Position numbers and translations under genes: made by a program. From positions 124,001 to 188,000 of the forward strand of contig JAKLMB010000050.1 in NCBI GenBank assembly GCA_022813625.1: a stretch of 64,000 bases of DNA, given 5' to 3'. Origin of the DNA: Aaosphaeria pasadenensis (lineage: Eukaryota > Ascomycota > Dothideomycetes > Pleosporales). Shown one piece after another: positions 1-10,432 of this stretch; the stretch's first letter is position 1; the number at the start of each line of letters is the position of its first letter. The notes below the pieces were generated by a model. That model was not told where the DNA came from and made no database searches. It saw only the letters and a list, made by a program, of their open reading frames with translations.

Positions 1-569
1 CAAATATTTAGTTCTCTCACCCTTTTCCTTGTTAGCTGGTCGTATCTGTGATGCGTCTCACTATAGCGGTGTCTGTATGCAGCGATCTGGGTATCTTGAT
101 ATGTATAACTACTGAAAACTTATAGTTTCAATGTATTTCACCACTGTCATGCACTGAAACATGGATTATTTCCCAGCGACCAAAGTAAGACCATGTATCG
201 TTGCACTGCATGGGGATTTATCACAAAATTTGTCCATGACTAGTCAACATGAGGACTGAGAAACGTCGATGGGAGTTAGAAAAACGCATTTTATTTGATC
301 AATTTAGTAACTTGTTGGCATTGTTCCTGATGACATGCGCAATCCGAATTAAAAGATGGAAAAAGGTTATCCGAATGAGGGGCTGAATGCATAGATGATA
401 CCAAAATATGGGACAGGAAATAGAAGAAGCTATGAAAGGGTGAAAGAAGGTTAGATCACTTCACCTACAAGTAGAAAGTAATAAATGAACTGTAAAGTTG
501 GCCCTCATGGACGAAAATCAACAAAAAAATATAATGTCAGGAAATCGGCACGCCGATTTTCAACCAGGC
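1..569. other. Intergenic, no gene seen
   Basis: This stretch lies 3' of the galactanase gene. Only short open frames without family similarity or splice logic are present. I see no RNA gene or repeat. Confidence 0.5.
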
Positions 570-1637
570 TTAGATCGTTCCGAAGACAGCCATGCTGGTG
601 TAAGCTTGAGCATTTCCGTCAAAGAGAGTATTCCAATCGCACGATGAACCAAGGACAGCATTGTGAATCCAAGCACCTTCCCAATATGACAGACCAACAG
701 CCCGAGCCCCTTGCACCTTGTTGAGAGTTGCTGCTGTCCTCTGAATCCAGGTGGTTTGGCCAGCCGGATCAAAAGTAATGTCTGCGGTGTCGAGTGGAAA
801 AGGATAGTCTCCGTTCACGCAGGACACTGGCCAGTTTGTTTCAATAACCATGACCTCCTTGCCGTACCGGGTCACCAAGTTGTTTAGTGACGCCAACAGG
901 TTCTCCTGAGTTGCAGCTTGTCCCCAGAAGGGATAGAATGACACGCCTAGCATGTCTACGTCTGACAAGGTGAATAGGCCTTCGCCCAGAACAAGGTCGT
1001 AGAACCACTGCATCTCTTCAGCGTTTTCGCCGTGTGATAGATGTACCTGTATCTTTGGTGGTGGACTCAAGCCCGAGTCGCGGATTGCGCGCGAGGCTGT
1101 ATGTAGAAGCGTTGCAAGATTATGGGGCTGATCATATTTCCCTGTAGGCCATAATGTTCCCCCATTGATCTCGTTGCCGATCGTGATTGTTTCTGGAACA
1201 AGGCCGGCGTCGGCAAAGGTTTGGCATACTTGGTAAGTATACTGGTAGAGCTTGGTGGATAATTCCGAGATTTGAGTAGGCCAACCGGACGGGATATCCT
1301 GCAAACCAGGGTTTGTCCAAGTATCGCTGTAATGTAAATTCAGGCCGAACTGCAGGCCGGCCGACTGAGCTCTTGCAGCGAGTTCGAGGTTGTACTGAAT
1401 TCCATAGTCACCCTCAGTTGTCCATACTCGCTGTCGGACCATGTTAACACCACTGGCAACGAGGATTTGCTCCAACGGCTGAGCTACGCCGTTTACGTCC
1501 TTGTAGATAACACCATTGCGCTCCGACACTAGGAGAGATGACCAGTCGAATGCGCGATAGCGTAGTGCCCCTTCGGCACTTGAGACAAGCCCGCAAACTA
1601 GGAAGAAGAGTGAGGCAATCGAGAACATCATTATCAC
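570..1637 (-). CDS. Secreted arabinogalactan endo-beta-1,4-galactanase (GH53)
   Basis: A single-exon gene of 355 aa, the usual length for fungal GH53. Residues 1 to about 23 form a signal peptide with a hydrophobic core, so the enzyme is probably secreted. GH53 enzymes cut beta-1,4-galactan side chains of pectin into galactose and galacto-oligosaccharides. The two catalytic glutamates are visible: E156 in TIGNEING (acid/base) and E266 in VMVIETNWP (nucleophile). Other family blocks include VNMVRQRVW near the N terminus and LHYSDTWTNPG around residue 101. It is transcribed away from the GH35 beta-galactosidase, with which it shares a 790-bp intergenic region, so co-induction on galactan is likely. 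A start at M3 or M4 is equally possible; the signal peptide is kept in each case. Confidence 0.93.
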   Translation of the reverse strand: MIMMFSIASLFFLVCGLVSSAEGALRYRAFDWSSLLVSERNGVIYKDVNGVAQPLEQILVASGVNMVRQRVWTTEGDYGIQYNLELAARAQSAGLQFGLNLHYSDTWTNPGLQDIPSGWPTQISELSTKLYQYTYQVCQTFADAGLVPETITIGNEINGGTLWPTGKYDQPHNLATLLHTASRAIRDSGLSPPPKIQVHLSHGENAEEMQWFYDLVLGEGLFTLSDVDMLGVSFYPFWGQAATQENLLASLNNLVTRYGKEVMVIETNWPVSCVNGDYPFPLDTADITFDPAGQTTWIQRTAATLNKVQGARAVGLSYWEGAWIHNAVLGSSCDWNTLFDGNAQAYTSMAVFGTI

Positions 1638-2427
1638 GACTTAATGTGATTGAATGAATTGAAGATCCCGAGAGTTATCGAAGCCCATTTCCACGAGAAG
1701 GCGGCAAATGCTGCTCCTATTATAATTGCTCTGATTGCAGGGCTTCCCTTAGACATGGATATTAAAGGCACATGTCCAATTCGCTTGAAACGCCGACTGG
1801 AAAATAATCACGAAGCTGATGTTGAAGATCGTTACATGACTCTGGTACTCACATGGGATTTTCCTTCAATCTACCGAGGAGTGACATCCGAATTGAAACT
1901 TTCCAAATTGACACCTCAGCCAAGAAAATTATAGATCCGTCTAATTTAGAACCCATCATTATTGTCTCGCTCACGGATGAACAGTTTCAAGCGGGTGGTA
2001 CAGACGGGTAACTGTTCGGAAACGGATCTCCACGCGGGTATCTTAGCCCCTTGCTTTTCCGCTTCCGCAAGCCTGGTTGGCCCAGACGGAAGGCGACAAG
2101 CGACCGACAACGTAACCGCATTCGGAGCCTACGATGTTTGCCAGGCCATACTATCGAACTCGTGGGAACAGGTTTGTCTGAAGCAAGATGCAATGATTGT
2201 TTCCAACGTCATGTCAACATTCGAATACCCCCGCCATTCGATGCCCTTGTAGTCGGACCGTTGCGCATCATTCCCCATATTGCTGTTACCCATGGGGTCT
2301 CCGCACTGTGAACCTGGTAGGTATGCGATGAATTTAAAATTTGGTATTTATACCTAGAGGTATCAGCAAGATACACGAGCATCTTCTGTCAGTAGTTCAC
2401 TCAAAGACAACGGACCTCGCTCTCAAT
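1638..2427. promoter_or_regulatory. Divergent control region between galactanase and beta-galactosidase
   Basis: The region holds no convincing gene and feeds both flanking genes. Visible elements are CGGAAACG at 2017-2024, a TAACCGCATTCGG element at 2113-2125 that resembles TATCCGCATC in two other divergent promoters of this block, and an AT-rich TATA-like patch just upstream of the beta-galactosidase start (about 2331-2355). CGG/CCG triplets are what Zn2Cys6 regulators bind. Regulator binding is inferred. Confidence 0.5.
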
Positions 2428-5400
2428 ATGAAGTGGACGAGTCTTTCCCGCTGGCTAGCTGCTACAAGCCTCCTGAGTTCTGTGCATGGGCAAAACGAGT
2501 GGCCCGTACACGATAATGGGCTGAACGAAGTGGTGCAATGGTAGGTTGTCCACACTCTTATATCGCTACCATGTCCTGATAGCTATGCAGGGATCATTAT
2601 AGTGTCCTGGTCAACGGTCAAAGGTTTTTCTTCTGGACCGGAGAGGTAGGACGGATGTTAAACTGAAATGGCTTTCAAATGTGAGGCTAACTTAGTGGCG
2701 CTGACAGCTCCACCAATGGCGGATTCCAGTCCCGGAGCTTTGGGAAGATATTCTCCAGAAACTGAAGGCCGCTGGGTAAGCTAAATCATCAATCTCATAC
2801 ACTGTCGATGCATCTAAAATTTGATAGATTTAATGGAATCGCCATCTATGAGCACTGGGGTAAGACCTGACCATCAACCATCTCAAGATAAAGTTCCTAA
2901 TCAAGCACGCAGGCTGGCATGCACCAAACAACGAAACACTTGACTTTACCTCAGGTGCTCATAACTTCCTACCCATTTTCGATCTTGCGAAGAAGATTGG
3001 CTTGTACGTTGTCTACCGCCCAGGGCCTTACAGCAATGCCGAGTCCAACGGCGGAGGACTTCCCGGCTGGCTTACGACTGGAGAGTATGGCGCTTTGCGT
3101 GATCCAGATCCGAGATATACAGCCGAATGGTCAAGATACTGGGAACAGGTTGCCGACCTCGTGAAACCACACTTAGTTACGAACGGAGGCCCTGTGATCA
3201 TGTGGCAATTGGAGAACGAATATGGGCATCAGTTCCTCGATCCTGATCTTAAAACGCCCAACCAGTCTGCCATCGACTACATGGAAACTCTGAACGACTA
3301 CACTCGCGGATGGGGTATTGATGTTCCGTTCACCGCTAACAATCCAAACATGTGGACAAGGGCCTGGTCTAAGGATTATAGCAATGTTGGGGGCGAAGTA
3401 GACATGTATGGTCTGGATCATTATCCAGCATGCTGGAGCTGCAATCTCGAGGAGTGCCTTCCCGTCAATGGAGATGTCGAACACTTTACGGTGTTCGATT
3501 ATTACAGCCACTTCAAAGATATCTCACCCACTCAGCCTTCTTTCCTAATGGAATTTCAAGGAGGTGCATATAATCCATGGGACGGCCCAGCAGGTGGTTG
3601 CCTCGAAAATATGGACGCCACTTGGGTCAATTTGTTCTTTCGGCACAATATTGCCCAAAAGGTGGTCGCGGTTAATGTCTACATGGCTTACGGCGGCACT
3701 AACTGGGGCAACATCGCTTACCCTTCAGTGGGCACGAGCTACGACTACAGCGCCCCGGTTCACGAAAATCGGTTGATTGGAGACAAATACTCCGAGACGA
3801 AATTGTTTGGACTTTTTATGAGAGTCGCACGCGACTATGCCAAGGTTGATCGTGTTGGCCTCAGTACTGCCTACTCGACGGATCCAAGCATCTTTACCAC
3901 CGAGCTGAGAAATCCGGACACCAATGGCGCCTTTTACGTTGTTCGCCATGATTACTCTCCATCCAAAGAGATTACCCAGTTCCGTTTACATGTAACAACG
4001 AGTATTGGCAACCAAACAGTGCCGCAGCATGGAAACATCACAGTGAACGGCACCGAGTCCAAGATTCTCGTAACAGACTTTCCTATTGGCTCTTCGGGGA
4101 AAAAGCTTGTCTACTCGACTGCTGAGATTCTTACTATCTCGGACCTTCATGATAGGCAGGTGATAGTTTTTTGGGCGCCTTCCGGTGAAACGGGAGAACT
4201 TTTACTTAAAGGGGCCAAAGAGGTAGAAGTCAAGAGTGGCCAAGACATTACTTTCCAGACTTCTACTCCAGACGGGCTCGTTGTGGCCTTCAATGTTGGC
4301 GAGACCCCTGGAGTCTTGGAATTCGACAACGGCGTGCAGGCAGTTATTGTAGACCGACAGACTGCCTACCGCTTCTGGGCCCCTACTCTGGAAAGTAATC
4401 CATTTGCTTGGGAGAACCAAACAGGTCAGTCACTTGTCATCGTGCTGTGGAACTATTATTCTGACTGATCAGTTATTGTCAATGGACCGGACTTGATCCG
4501 CGATGCCAATATAGAAGAAGATGTGCTTTACCTCCATGGTGATTGGTCAACCCAACGCGACGTTGAAATTTGGGCACCTTCGACAGTCAAGAAAGTACAC
4601 TTCAACGACAAGGAGATCAAGGTTGAAGAAACGAGTTACAACAGTTTGGCAGGCGTGCTCGAAGAAGCTGGGGCTACCATTGAAAGCGTCCAAGCCTCTC
4701 TACCAGCTCTGACAGAATGGAAAGTAGCTGATGGCCTGCCCGAAGCAGCTTTAGACTACGACGACTCTCGATGGACTGGTAAATGTTCCAAATTGAGAAG
4801 AAGAGACAACAGGCTAACCAGATGTTCTCACAGATGCTGATCATATGACAACTTCGCATCCTGTTCCTCCTGATACATATCCAGTTCTCTTCGCAGATGA
4901 ATATGGATACCAAGCAGGCAACCTCCTATGGCGCGGGCGATTCGACGCCACCGGTACAGAAGTCCCATCAGCAGTATATCTTCGGGTCATTGGAGGTCTA
5001 GGATTTGGCTGGTCAGCCTATCTAAACGGAAATTTCTTGGGAGCATGGCAAGGAGGCATGAAGAATAAAACTGGCGATCTAACGTTGGAGTTCCGTAATA
5101 CAACACTTCATAAAGACCAAGAGAACGTCATCTTGGTTATTCAAGACACAATGGGAAAGGAGCAGCGAGAAGGCGCACTGGACCCCCGCGGAATTCTAAA
5201 TGCGACATTGATCACCGCAGCAGGATCGCCGAAGAACTTCACATCCTGGAAAATTGCAGGTAACGCAGGGGGAAACCATCTCCTTGATCCTATTAAAGGA
5301 ACATACAACGAAGGTGGTCTGCATGCAGAACGCCTTGGCTGGCATCTTCCAGGGTTCGATGATAGCAATTGGGAACTCGGCCAGCCAAGTGACGGTTTCA

Positions 5401-5838
5401 AGGGCGCAACTGCACGTTTCTATCGTACAGTGGTGCCACTCCATCTACCCAAAGGTTACGATATTAGCTTGGCATTCGAGCTAAATCCTCCTACACGTGC
5501 AAAGCTTAGGGCACAGCTCTATGTCAATGGATATCAATTCGGAAGAATCATTCCCTTCTTTGGCAACCAAATCGAATTTCCAGGTAGGTTTTACCAGCCG
5601 TTTGGCCTTTGCCGAGATTTAGTTAACAGTGTTTCTAGTATTCCCAGGGATCCTGGATTATGATGGCGACAATACTATCGGACTTAGCATTTGGGCCCTG
5701 GACGAGGCTGGTGGTGCTGTCGATATACAATTGAAGGTCTTGGGCGTTCACCGCTCGTCCCTCGATGTTTTCTTTGATGGGGAATATTTGAGACCCAAAT
5801 GGACAGCGAGTATGCCTAATTCCATCCAACAATATTGA
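2428..5838 (+). CDS. lacA: Secreted beta-galactosidase (GH35, LacA type)
   Basis: Predicted exons are 2428-2540, 2591-2645, 2708-2775, 2828-2859, 2913-4424, 4473-4778, 4834-5583 and 5639-5838, giving 1011 aa, matching the roughly 1000-residue fungal LacA family. All seven introns have GT-AG ends and restore frame. A signal peptide spans about residues 1-20 (MKWTSLSRWLAATSLLSSVHG). The catalytic barrel contains the acid/base E192 in QLENEYG and the nucleophile E303 in SFLMEFQGGAYNPWDG. The C-terminal half contains the beta-sandwich and jelly-roll domains of the family. The enzyme releases terminal beta-galactose from galactan fragments or glycoproteins outside the cell. It is divergent from the GH53 galactanase, its natural partner on galactan. 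The symbol is by family resemblance only. Confidence 0.92.
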
Positions 5839-6632
5839 CGAAAGAGAAACGTGTTTTGTAAAAGAACGCACTGTCAATGTTACAGGCTTGTTGGATCATG
5901 TTATTTTTGATGTTATGGGAACAAAGCGTATGGTATTGAATTGAAAGATGGTCCAGGTAGCTACATGGACTATCATTTCTCTTTAGTAGATTTGCTTGTG
6001 AGGCAGGAAGTCCCCTAGGCCCTGATAATCTGTTATTGGGTCCATTATAACTTTATTTGATGCGTGCGATCTTAGAAATGGGCATGTAATACCACGCCTG
6101 CCCAAGCTCTACGCTTCAGTGGCGCCAGCATTGGAAGTCTGCCTACGACATGTTAACACGTATTCATTTGATGACGACTTATGTTTGATTGAAATTATTC
6201 CACAATGGCCTAGATTCGCAATTATTAAAGATGTCAGAGCTCGTTTGACAGCACACGGCTGATTTTAGGAACACACGCGACTCAACATTAGTGCTTCAGA
6301 CTTGCAAAAACAACCCTGAGTAAGATAGGGAGTATGGACTATTCTCCACTATGACTCTGTCATTTACTGTCATACAATCGCAAGAAATTTTAATATAGAA
6401 GTTTCCATACATACACGGCAGAATGGCGACATAGCCTTACGAGAATGATGAAGAATTCTTGTAAATGAGATGCTCTCTAACCACCAATCGAGGAAATCAA
6501 ATGCTATAAAGCGGCTACCTGCTCAGCACTTTCGCGTCCAATTCATTCGAAAATATACAGGACGCATTGAGGACATTACTCGAAAAGAAACTGATATTCT
6601 ATTTTCATCGTTGAGTTTCAGATGACAGCATC
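5839..6632. other. Convergent intergenic spacer
   Basis: The stretch lies between the 3' ends of the beta-galactosidase and galactonate dehydratase genes. It is AT-rich with no supported gene, repeat or RNA. Confidence 0.5.
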
Positions 6633-7917
6633 TCACCATTCCCTGAGCTCCCCACATGGACCACGAAACTCAGGCACAGGCCACGGAACTGAATTTTCGG
6701 ACAGCTGCCTGACCTGTGCCTCGTCGATTTCAATGCCCAGACCCGGGCCGGATGCTACATCAATATGTCCATTTTGCACCTTCCAGATTTCAGGGTTCTT
6801 GATGTAGCTGGATATGTCCTGACCTGTAGAGTTGTAATGCATGCCTATTCCCATCTCCTGGATAGCAAAATTTGGAGTAGTCGCATCAACCTGTACATTT
6901 GCGGCTAAGGCAATGGGTCCCAACGGGCAATGAGGTGCTATTCCCACGTCATATACCTCGCACATCGCTGCAATCCGTCTAAGTTCAGATATGCCTCCAA
7001 CATGGCAAATGTCAGGCTGCAAAACGTCCACACTTCCGTTTTCTAGGAAAGGCCTGGCATCCCAACGACTATATAATCGTTCTCCAAGAGCGATAGGAAT
7101 GGTCGTGAGTCGCGATAATTGTTCAATAGAGCCCACATGTTCTGATAGGAGGGGTTCCTCGATGAACAACGGTGCATGTGGCTCAAGGGCCTTTGCTAGG
7201 CGTTTTGCCATAGGTTTATGCACACGACCATGAAAATCGACCGCAGCATCCAATCCTTGTTCTTTGACTGCCTTCAGCCTCTGGACGACCTCTTCGACTA
7301 CCGATGGCGAATCTAGCCATGCAGTGTCTGCTGTACCGTTCATCTTGATAGTTTTGAAGCCTTGTTCCTTGCGAGATTGTCTATCGGGTGTCAACATGAT
7401 TGTTCCAGGAAGGGTAGGAAAACGAACGCTTGAGCCACAACATCATCCGGCCTATCACCGCCAATCCACGCATACACTCGGATCTTGTTTCTTACTTTGC
7501 CCCCCAGTAATTGATGAATAGGCACTCCGAGCTTCCGAGCTATTTCGGTCAGTTTGCCGTCAACCCATTGAGGAGATGGGGGGGTGGTTTAAACCTTTCA
7601 AGTCCCAAAGGGCAATGTCAATTCCAGCCAATGCACTCATGAAAACTGGACCCCCGCGATAGAAACCTCCGCGCCATGAAAGTTGCCAGATATTTTCGAT
7701 GTCACTGTCACGGTGTTTAGAGCTTAAGAAGGTTCGCATGCGCAAAAATGTAGACTTACTCAGCCTCCAGTCCCTTATATCGCTCGAACCATGCGTCCAA
7801 ACAGCCCTCCACTGCTTGTGTATGTCCCTCTAAAGACGCCTCTCCCCATCCCACTGCCCCGGTGTCATCGGTGATCTTAATGAAGAGCCATCGCGGCGGA
7901 ACACGAAAATATTCCAT
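6633..7917 (-). CDS. D-galactonate dehydratase (DgoD-type, enolase superfamily)
   Basis: Four exons (7917-7760, 7704-7595, 7539-7428, 7380-6633) give 375 aa; E. coli DgoD has 382. The enzyme dehydrates D-galactonate to 2-dehydro-3-deoxy-D-galactonate in the cytosol. Family signatures are unusually clear: GGFYRGGPVFMSALAGID, VDFHGR, LFIEEP, ALGER and APHCPLGP. These place the three metal ligands (D175, E201, E227) and both catalytic histidines (H177, H277) at DgoD-like spacing. The last intron begins GTTCGT, a weak but usable donor. The N terminus is about five residues short relative to DgoD, so a tiny upstream exon may exist; an AG lies just before the chosen ATG. It is divergent from the aldolase that would use its product. 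A dehydratase for another aldonate cannot be fully excluded. Confidence 0.9.
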
Positions 7918-8554
7918 GCTACTAATTAACCCCATTATGACGATATAAATGGCGAATTTCGAGGGAAGGACAGCAGAGCGGATAGGATGAACGTGTGATG
8001 TCGCTGGATTGCGGGATGTTGGGTTTGCTCAGGCGAGATGCAGGCGAGCGAAGGTGTTCACATACTTAGATTACTATCGGGCGTGACAGCTCTAGCCATG
8101 TCTCCCACATTCACCAAGCTGGTTGCTGGGGAATACTAACTCCAATGATAATGGATGGATTATGAGAATAATCATTTCTTCCGTTAAATATCCGCATCCG
8201 AGGCACGGAGCACGGAAACGCTAAGCTAGGAGCGGATATGCGAACGGGACGAAATTACCTCCAACCTACGAATTGAAATTCCATGCTTATTACTATCATT
8301 CGAAGTTTCGTTCGAGTATTAATGTTCTAGTGTTAGAATTTAACTGGAGGTCATGAGAATTGAACTCTGGGCACATTGCCGAAAGAACCAGAAAGCTTCG
8401 TGTCGACTGGAATGACTTTTAAACGAAGGCACAGCATTATTGTTTCAGATTTTCTATACCATTCGAACTTTGCGCCTGCATCTCCATCTGCGAATAATTT
8501 ACTTTTTGTCTATATTTGTACTTAAGCTTCAAACGCTATCACACCTCAATCTTT
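7918..8554. promoter_or_regulatory. Divergent control region between galactonate dehydratase and aldolase
   Basis: The 637-bp region between the two start codons contains a dense group of CCG/CGG triplets at 8192-8215: TATCCGCATC (8189-8198), then CCG-N5-CGG (8198-8208) and another CGG starting CGGAAACG (8213-8220). TATCCGCATC recurs exactly in the kinase/lactonase promoter, and CGGAAACG recurs in the galactanase/beta-galactosidase promoter. This suits a Zn2Cys6 activator; the regulator encoded at 10433 is an obvious candidate, by inference. Confidence 0.5.
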
Positions 8555-9576
8555 ATGGCACCCCTCATTCCCCCCAATGGTGTCTATGTACCCGTTCCTA
8601 CATTCTTCAAGCCTTTCAGCCCCAACAGATATCAGGCCGCCGTCGATGTCGAAACGCAAGCTAACCATGGGATATTTCTTGCCAAGTCGGGAATCAAAGG
8701 TCTTGTTCTGCTTGGGTCAACTGGTGAAGCTATTCATCTGTCCAAGTCAGAGCGGTTTGACCTTGTCGCTGGTGTGAGGGAGGCTTTGGAGCAGGGCGGG
8801 TATAAGAACTACCCCATAATGGCTGGCGTACTCACAAATGGCCTCGACGAAACCCTAGAATGGCTCGAGGATTATGCCAGAGCAGGGGCACAATGGGGTC
8901 TCGTGTTGACTCCTGGCTACTTTGGCAAAGCTGCGAGTCAGGATAATATCAAGGCTTGGTATACTATTATCGCGGATAGAAGTCCAATTCCTATCTTGAT
9001 GTATGTATGCTCTCTTCATCTTGAATAGTGTGATATGGTCCATTGATTACTCGGGGTTGTTAGATACAATTATCCTGGCGTTACCGACCAAGTTATCATC
9101 GAACCGGACACCTTTAGGGATCTGGCCCAGCATCATAATATTGTCGGATGCAAAATGTAGGTGTTCTTAACAACCGTTCTGACCGACAGTAATGAGCTCA
9201 CAGTATCGATAGGTCTCATGGCGATGTTTCAATTCATGTACAAGTATCGTCTGACCCTCGAATTGACCATTCGCAATTTCGAGTATTTAGCGGTTTTGCA
9301 CAGCATCTCGGGCCAATTGTGCTGTTCGGGGCAGCTGGTGTAATCGACGGTCTGTCTGCATTTTATCCCAAGACGGTTGTAAGATTGATGGAGCTTGCAG
9401 CGAAGCGTCCTGTAGATCAGGATAACTTAGATGAGATACGACGGCTTCAATACGCAGTGAGTCGTGCAGAGGACTTCATTGGAAAAACTGGAATCATTGG
9501 AATACGCGAGGGAATCATACAAGTCACTGGAATGGGTCTAGTGAAGGGGGTAGGCTTCCACTTCAGGGCAGATTGA
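8555..9576 (+). CDS. 2-keto-3-deoxy-galactonate aldolase candidate (DapA/NAL family), C terminus probably frameshifted
   Basis: Exons 8555-9000, 9064-9156 and 9213-9576 give 300 aa of a class I aldolase/lyase barrel. Visible motifs are GSTGE (residues 54-58, substrate carboxylate binding), YNYPGVT with the catalytic Tyr150, and the Schiff-base candidate K179 in VGCKMSHGD, followed by PIVLFGAAGVIDG. The expected reaction is retro-aldol cleavage of the deoxy-keto acid into pyruvate and glyceraldehyde. The family resembles fungal GaaC-like aldolases, so an L-galactonate-derived substrate is an alternative. Position next to the DgoD-type dehydratase favours the D-galactonate route. The frame stops at 9576, but one extra G in the G run at 9546-9550 would continue as GGRLPLQGRLS and onward to a stop at 9647, which fits the family better than VGFHFRAD. 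Confidence 0.85.
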
Positions 9577-10432
9577 GTCTGCAAACATGGAGTGCGCTGC
9601 GGGAATCGTTGTTGACTGACGTAGAGGGCTTCGAGGCTGTGTTATGATCGCACAAGACGAACATTTATTAGAACACATATTTAACCGCCATGAGATTTCA
9701 TAGTAACATGGCCTAAGCAAAGTAGCATGGCCTAAGCAAATTTAACCCAGCACAGTTTGTTTGCTATAGACTTTGGTGCTTTGCCGTCGCTTCGGTGGCA
9801 ATGGTGACTCGTTGCGAATCGTGAATGGAACCTAGATCACGACTGTGAAAGGGTACAGAGCTCAAGACTTACCGCTGTTATCATTCACATTTACTTATTG
9901 AAACTCAATTCCCAGCCCTGGAAGTGAACTCAAAAATATCAGTAGATGAGAATAGTCTGACAAAGAGCCTATGTAGCATCGCGATCGGCGTCCCACGCTC
10001 GTAGCCGACGAACGACCTGTGCAGATCTTTGCACCGAGTACACAAGCAGTATGATGATCTTCAGAGGGTTGCTTTTAGACATAATTCGTACTCGTTCTCG
10101 TATGCTCTATCAAAGTTACTATTGAAAAAGATTATTGATGTGTATCCGTTCTCCCAACGGAAGACAATACTGCGGGGTACTGGAGCTAGCGAAGATAGTT
10201 CGTCGTGATTGAAAATGGGTTAGAATTATTCCATGTATGGCTAAGCTTTTCCGTCATCCGTCCCTATATCAACTATTGATCCTCTCCGTCGCCCGTTGCC
10301 TCTTGATTCTTCCCACCAGTGCTGTGACATAGATATGGACGTTAAGCCGGGAAACTATCCATCCGCATCGCCCGCCTACTTGTCTGTCGATCCGTATCCG
10401 TCTGCTTGTTAGAACGACCACCAACAAGAAAC
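9577..10432. promoter_or_regulatory. Aldolase 3' region and control region of the Zn2Cys6 regulator gene
   Basis: No gene is supported here. The part nearest the regulator start is rich in CCG triplets and includes ATCCGCATC at 10361-10369, the same 9-mer found in two divergent promoters of the block. This would suit autoregulation. A 19-bp tandem duplication lies at 9702-9739. Confidence 0.45.
9702..9739. repeat. Tandem duplication of a 19-bp unit
   Basis: Two adjacent copies of agtaacatggcctaagcaa differ at one position. They lie 3' of the aldolase. No function is evident; replication slippage would explain them. Confidence 0.85.

Noticed and set aside
485..724. 79-codon frame on the plus strand
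   Set aside because: It overlaps the 3' end of the GH53 gene on the opposite strand and has no family similarity.
1650..2311. Overlapping frames of 86-96 codons between the galactanase and beta-galactosidase genes
   Set aside because: Composition looks random, with no splice logic or family motifs; the region is better read as a shared promoter.
6633..7397. Truncated dehydratase starting at 7397
   Set aside because: Three upstream exons with good borders restore the DgoD N-terminal half, so the gene is intact.
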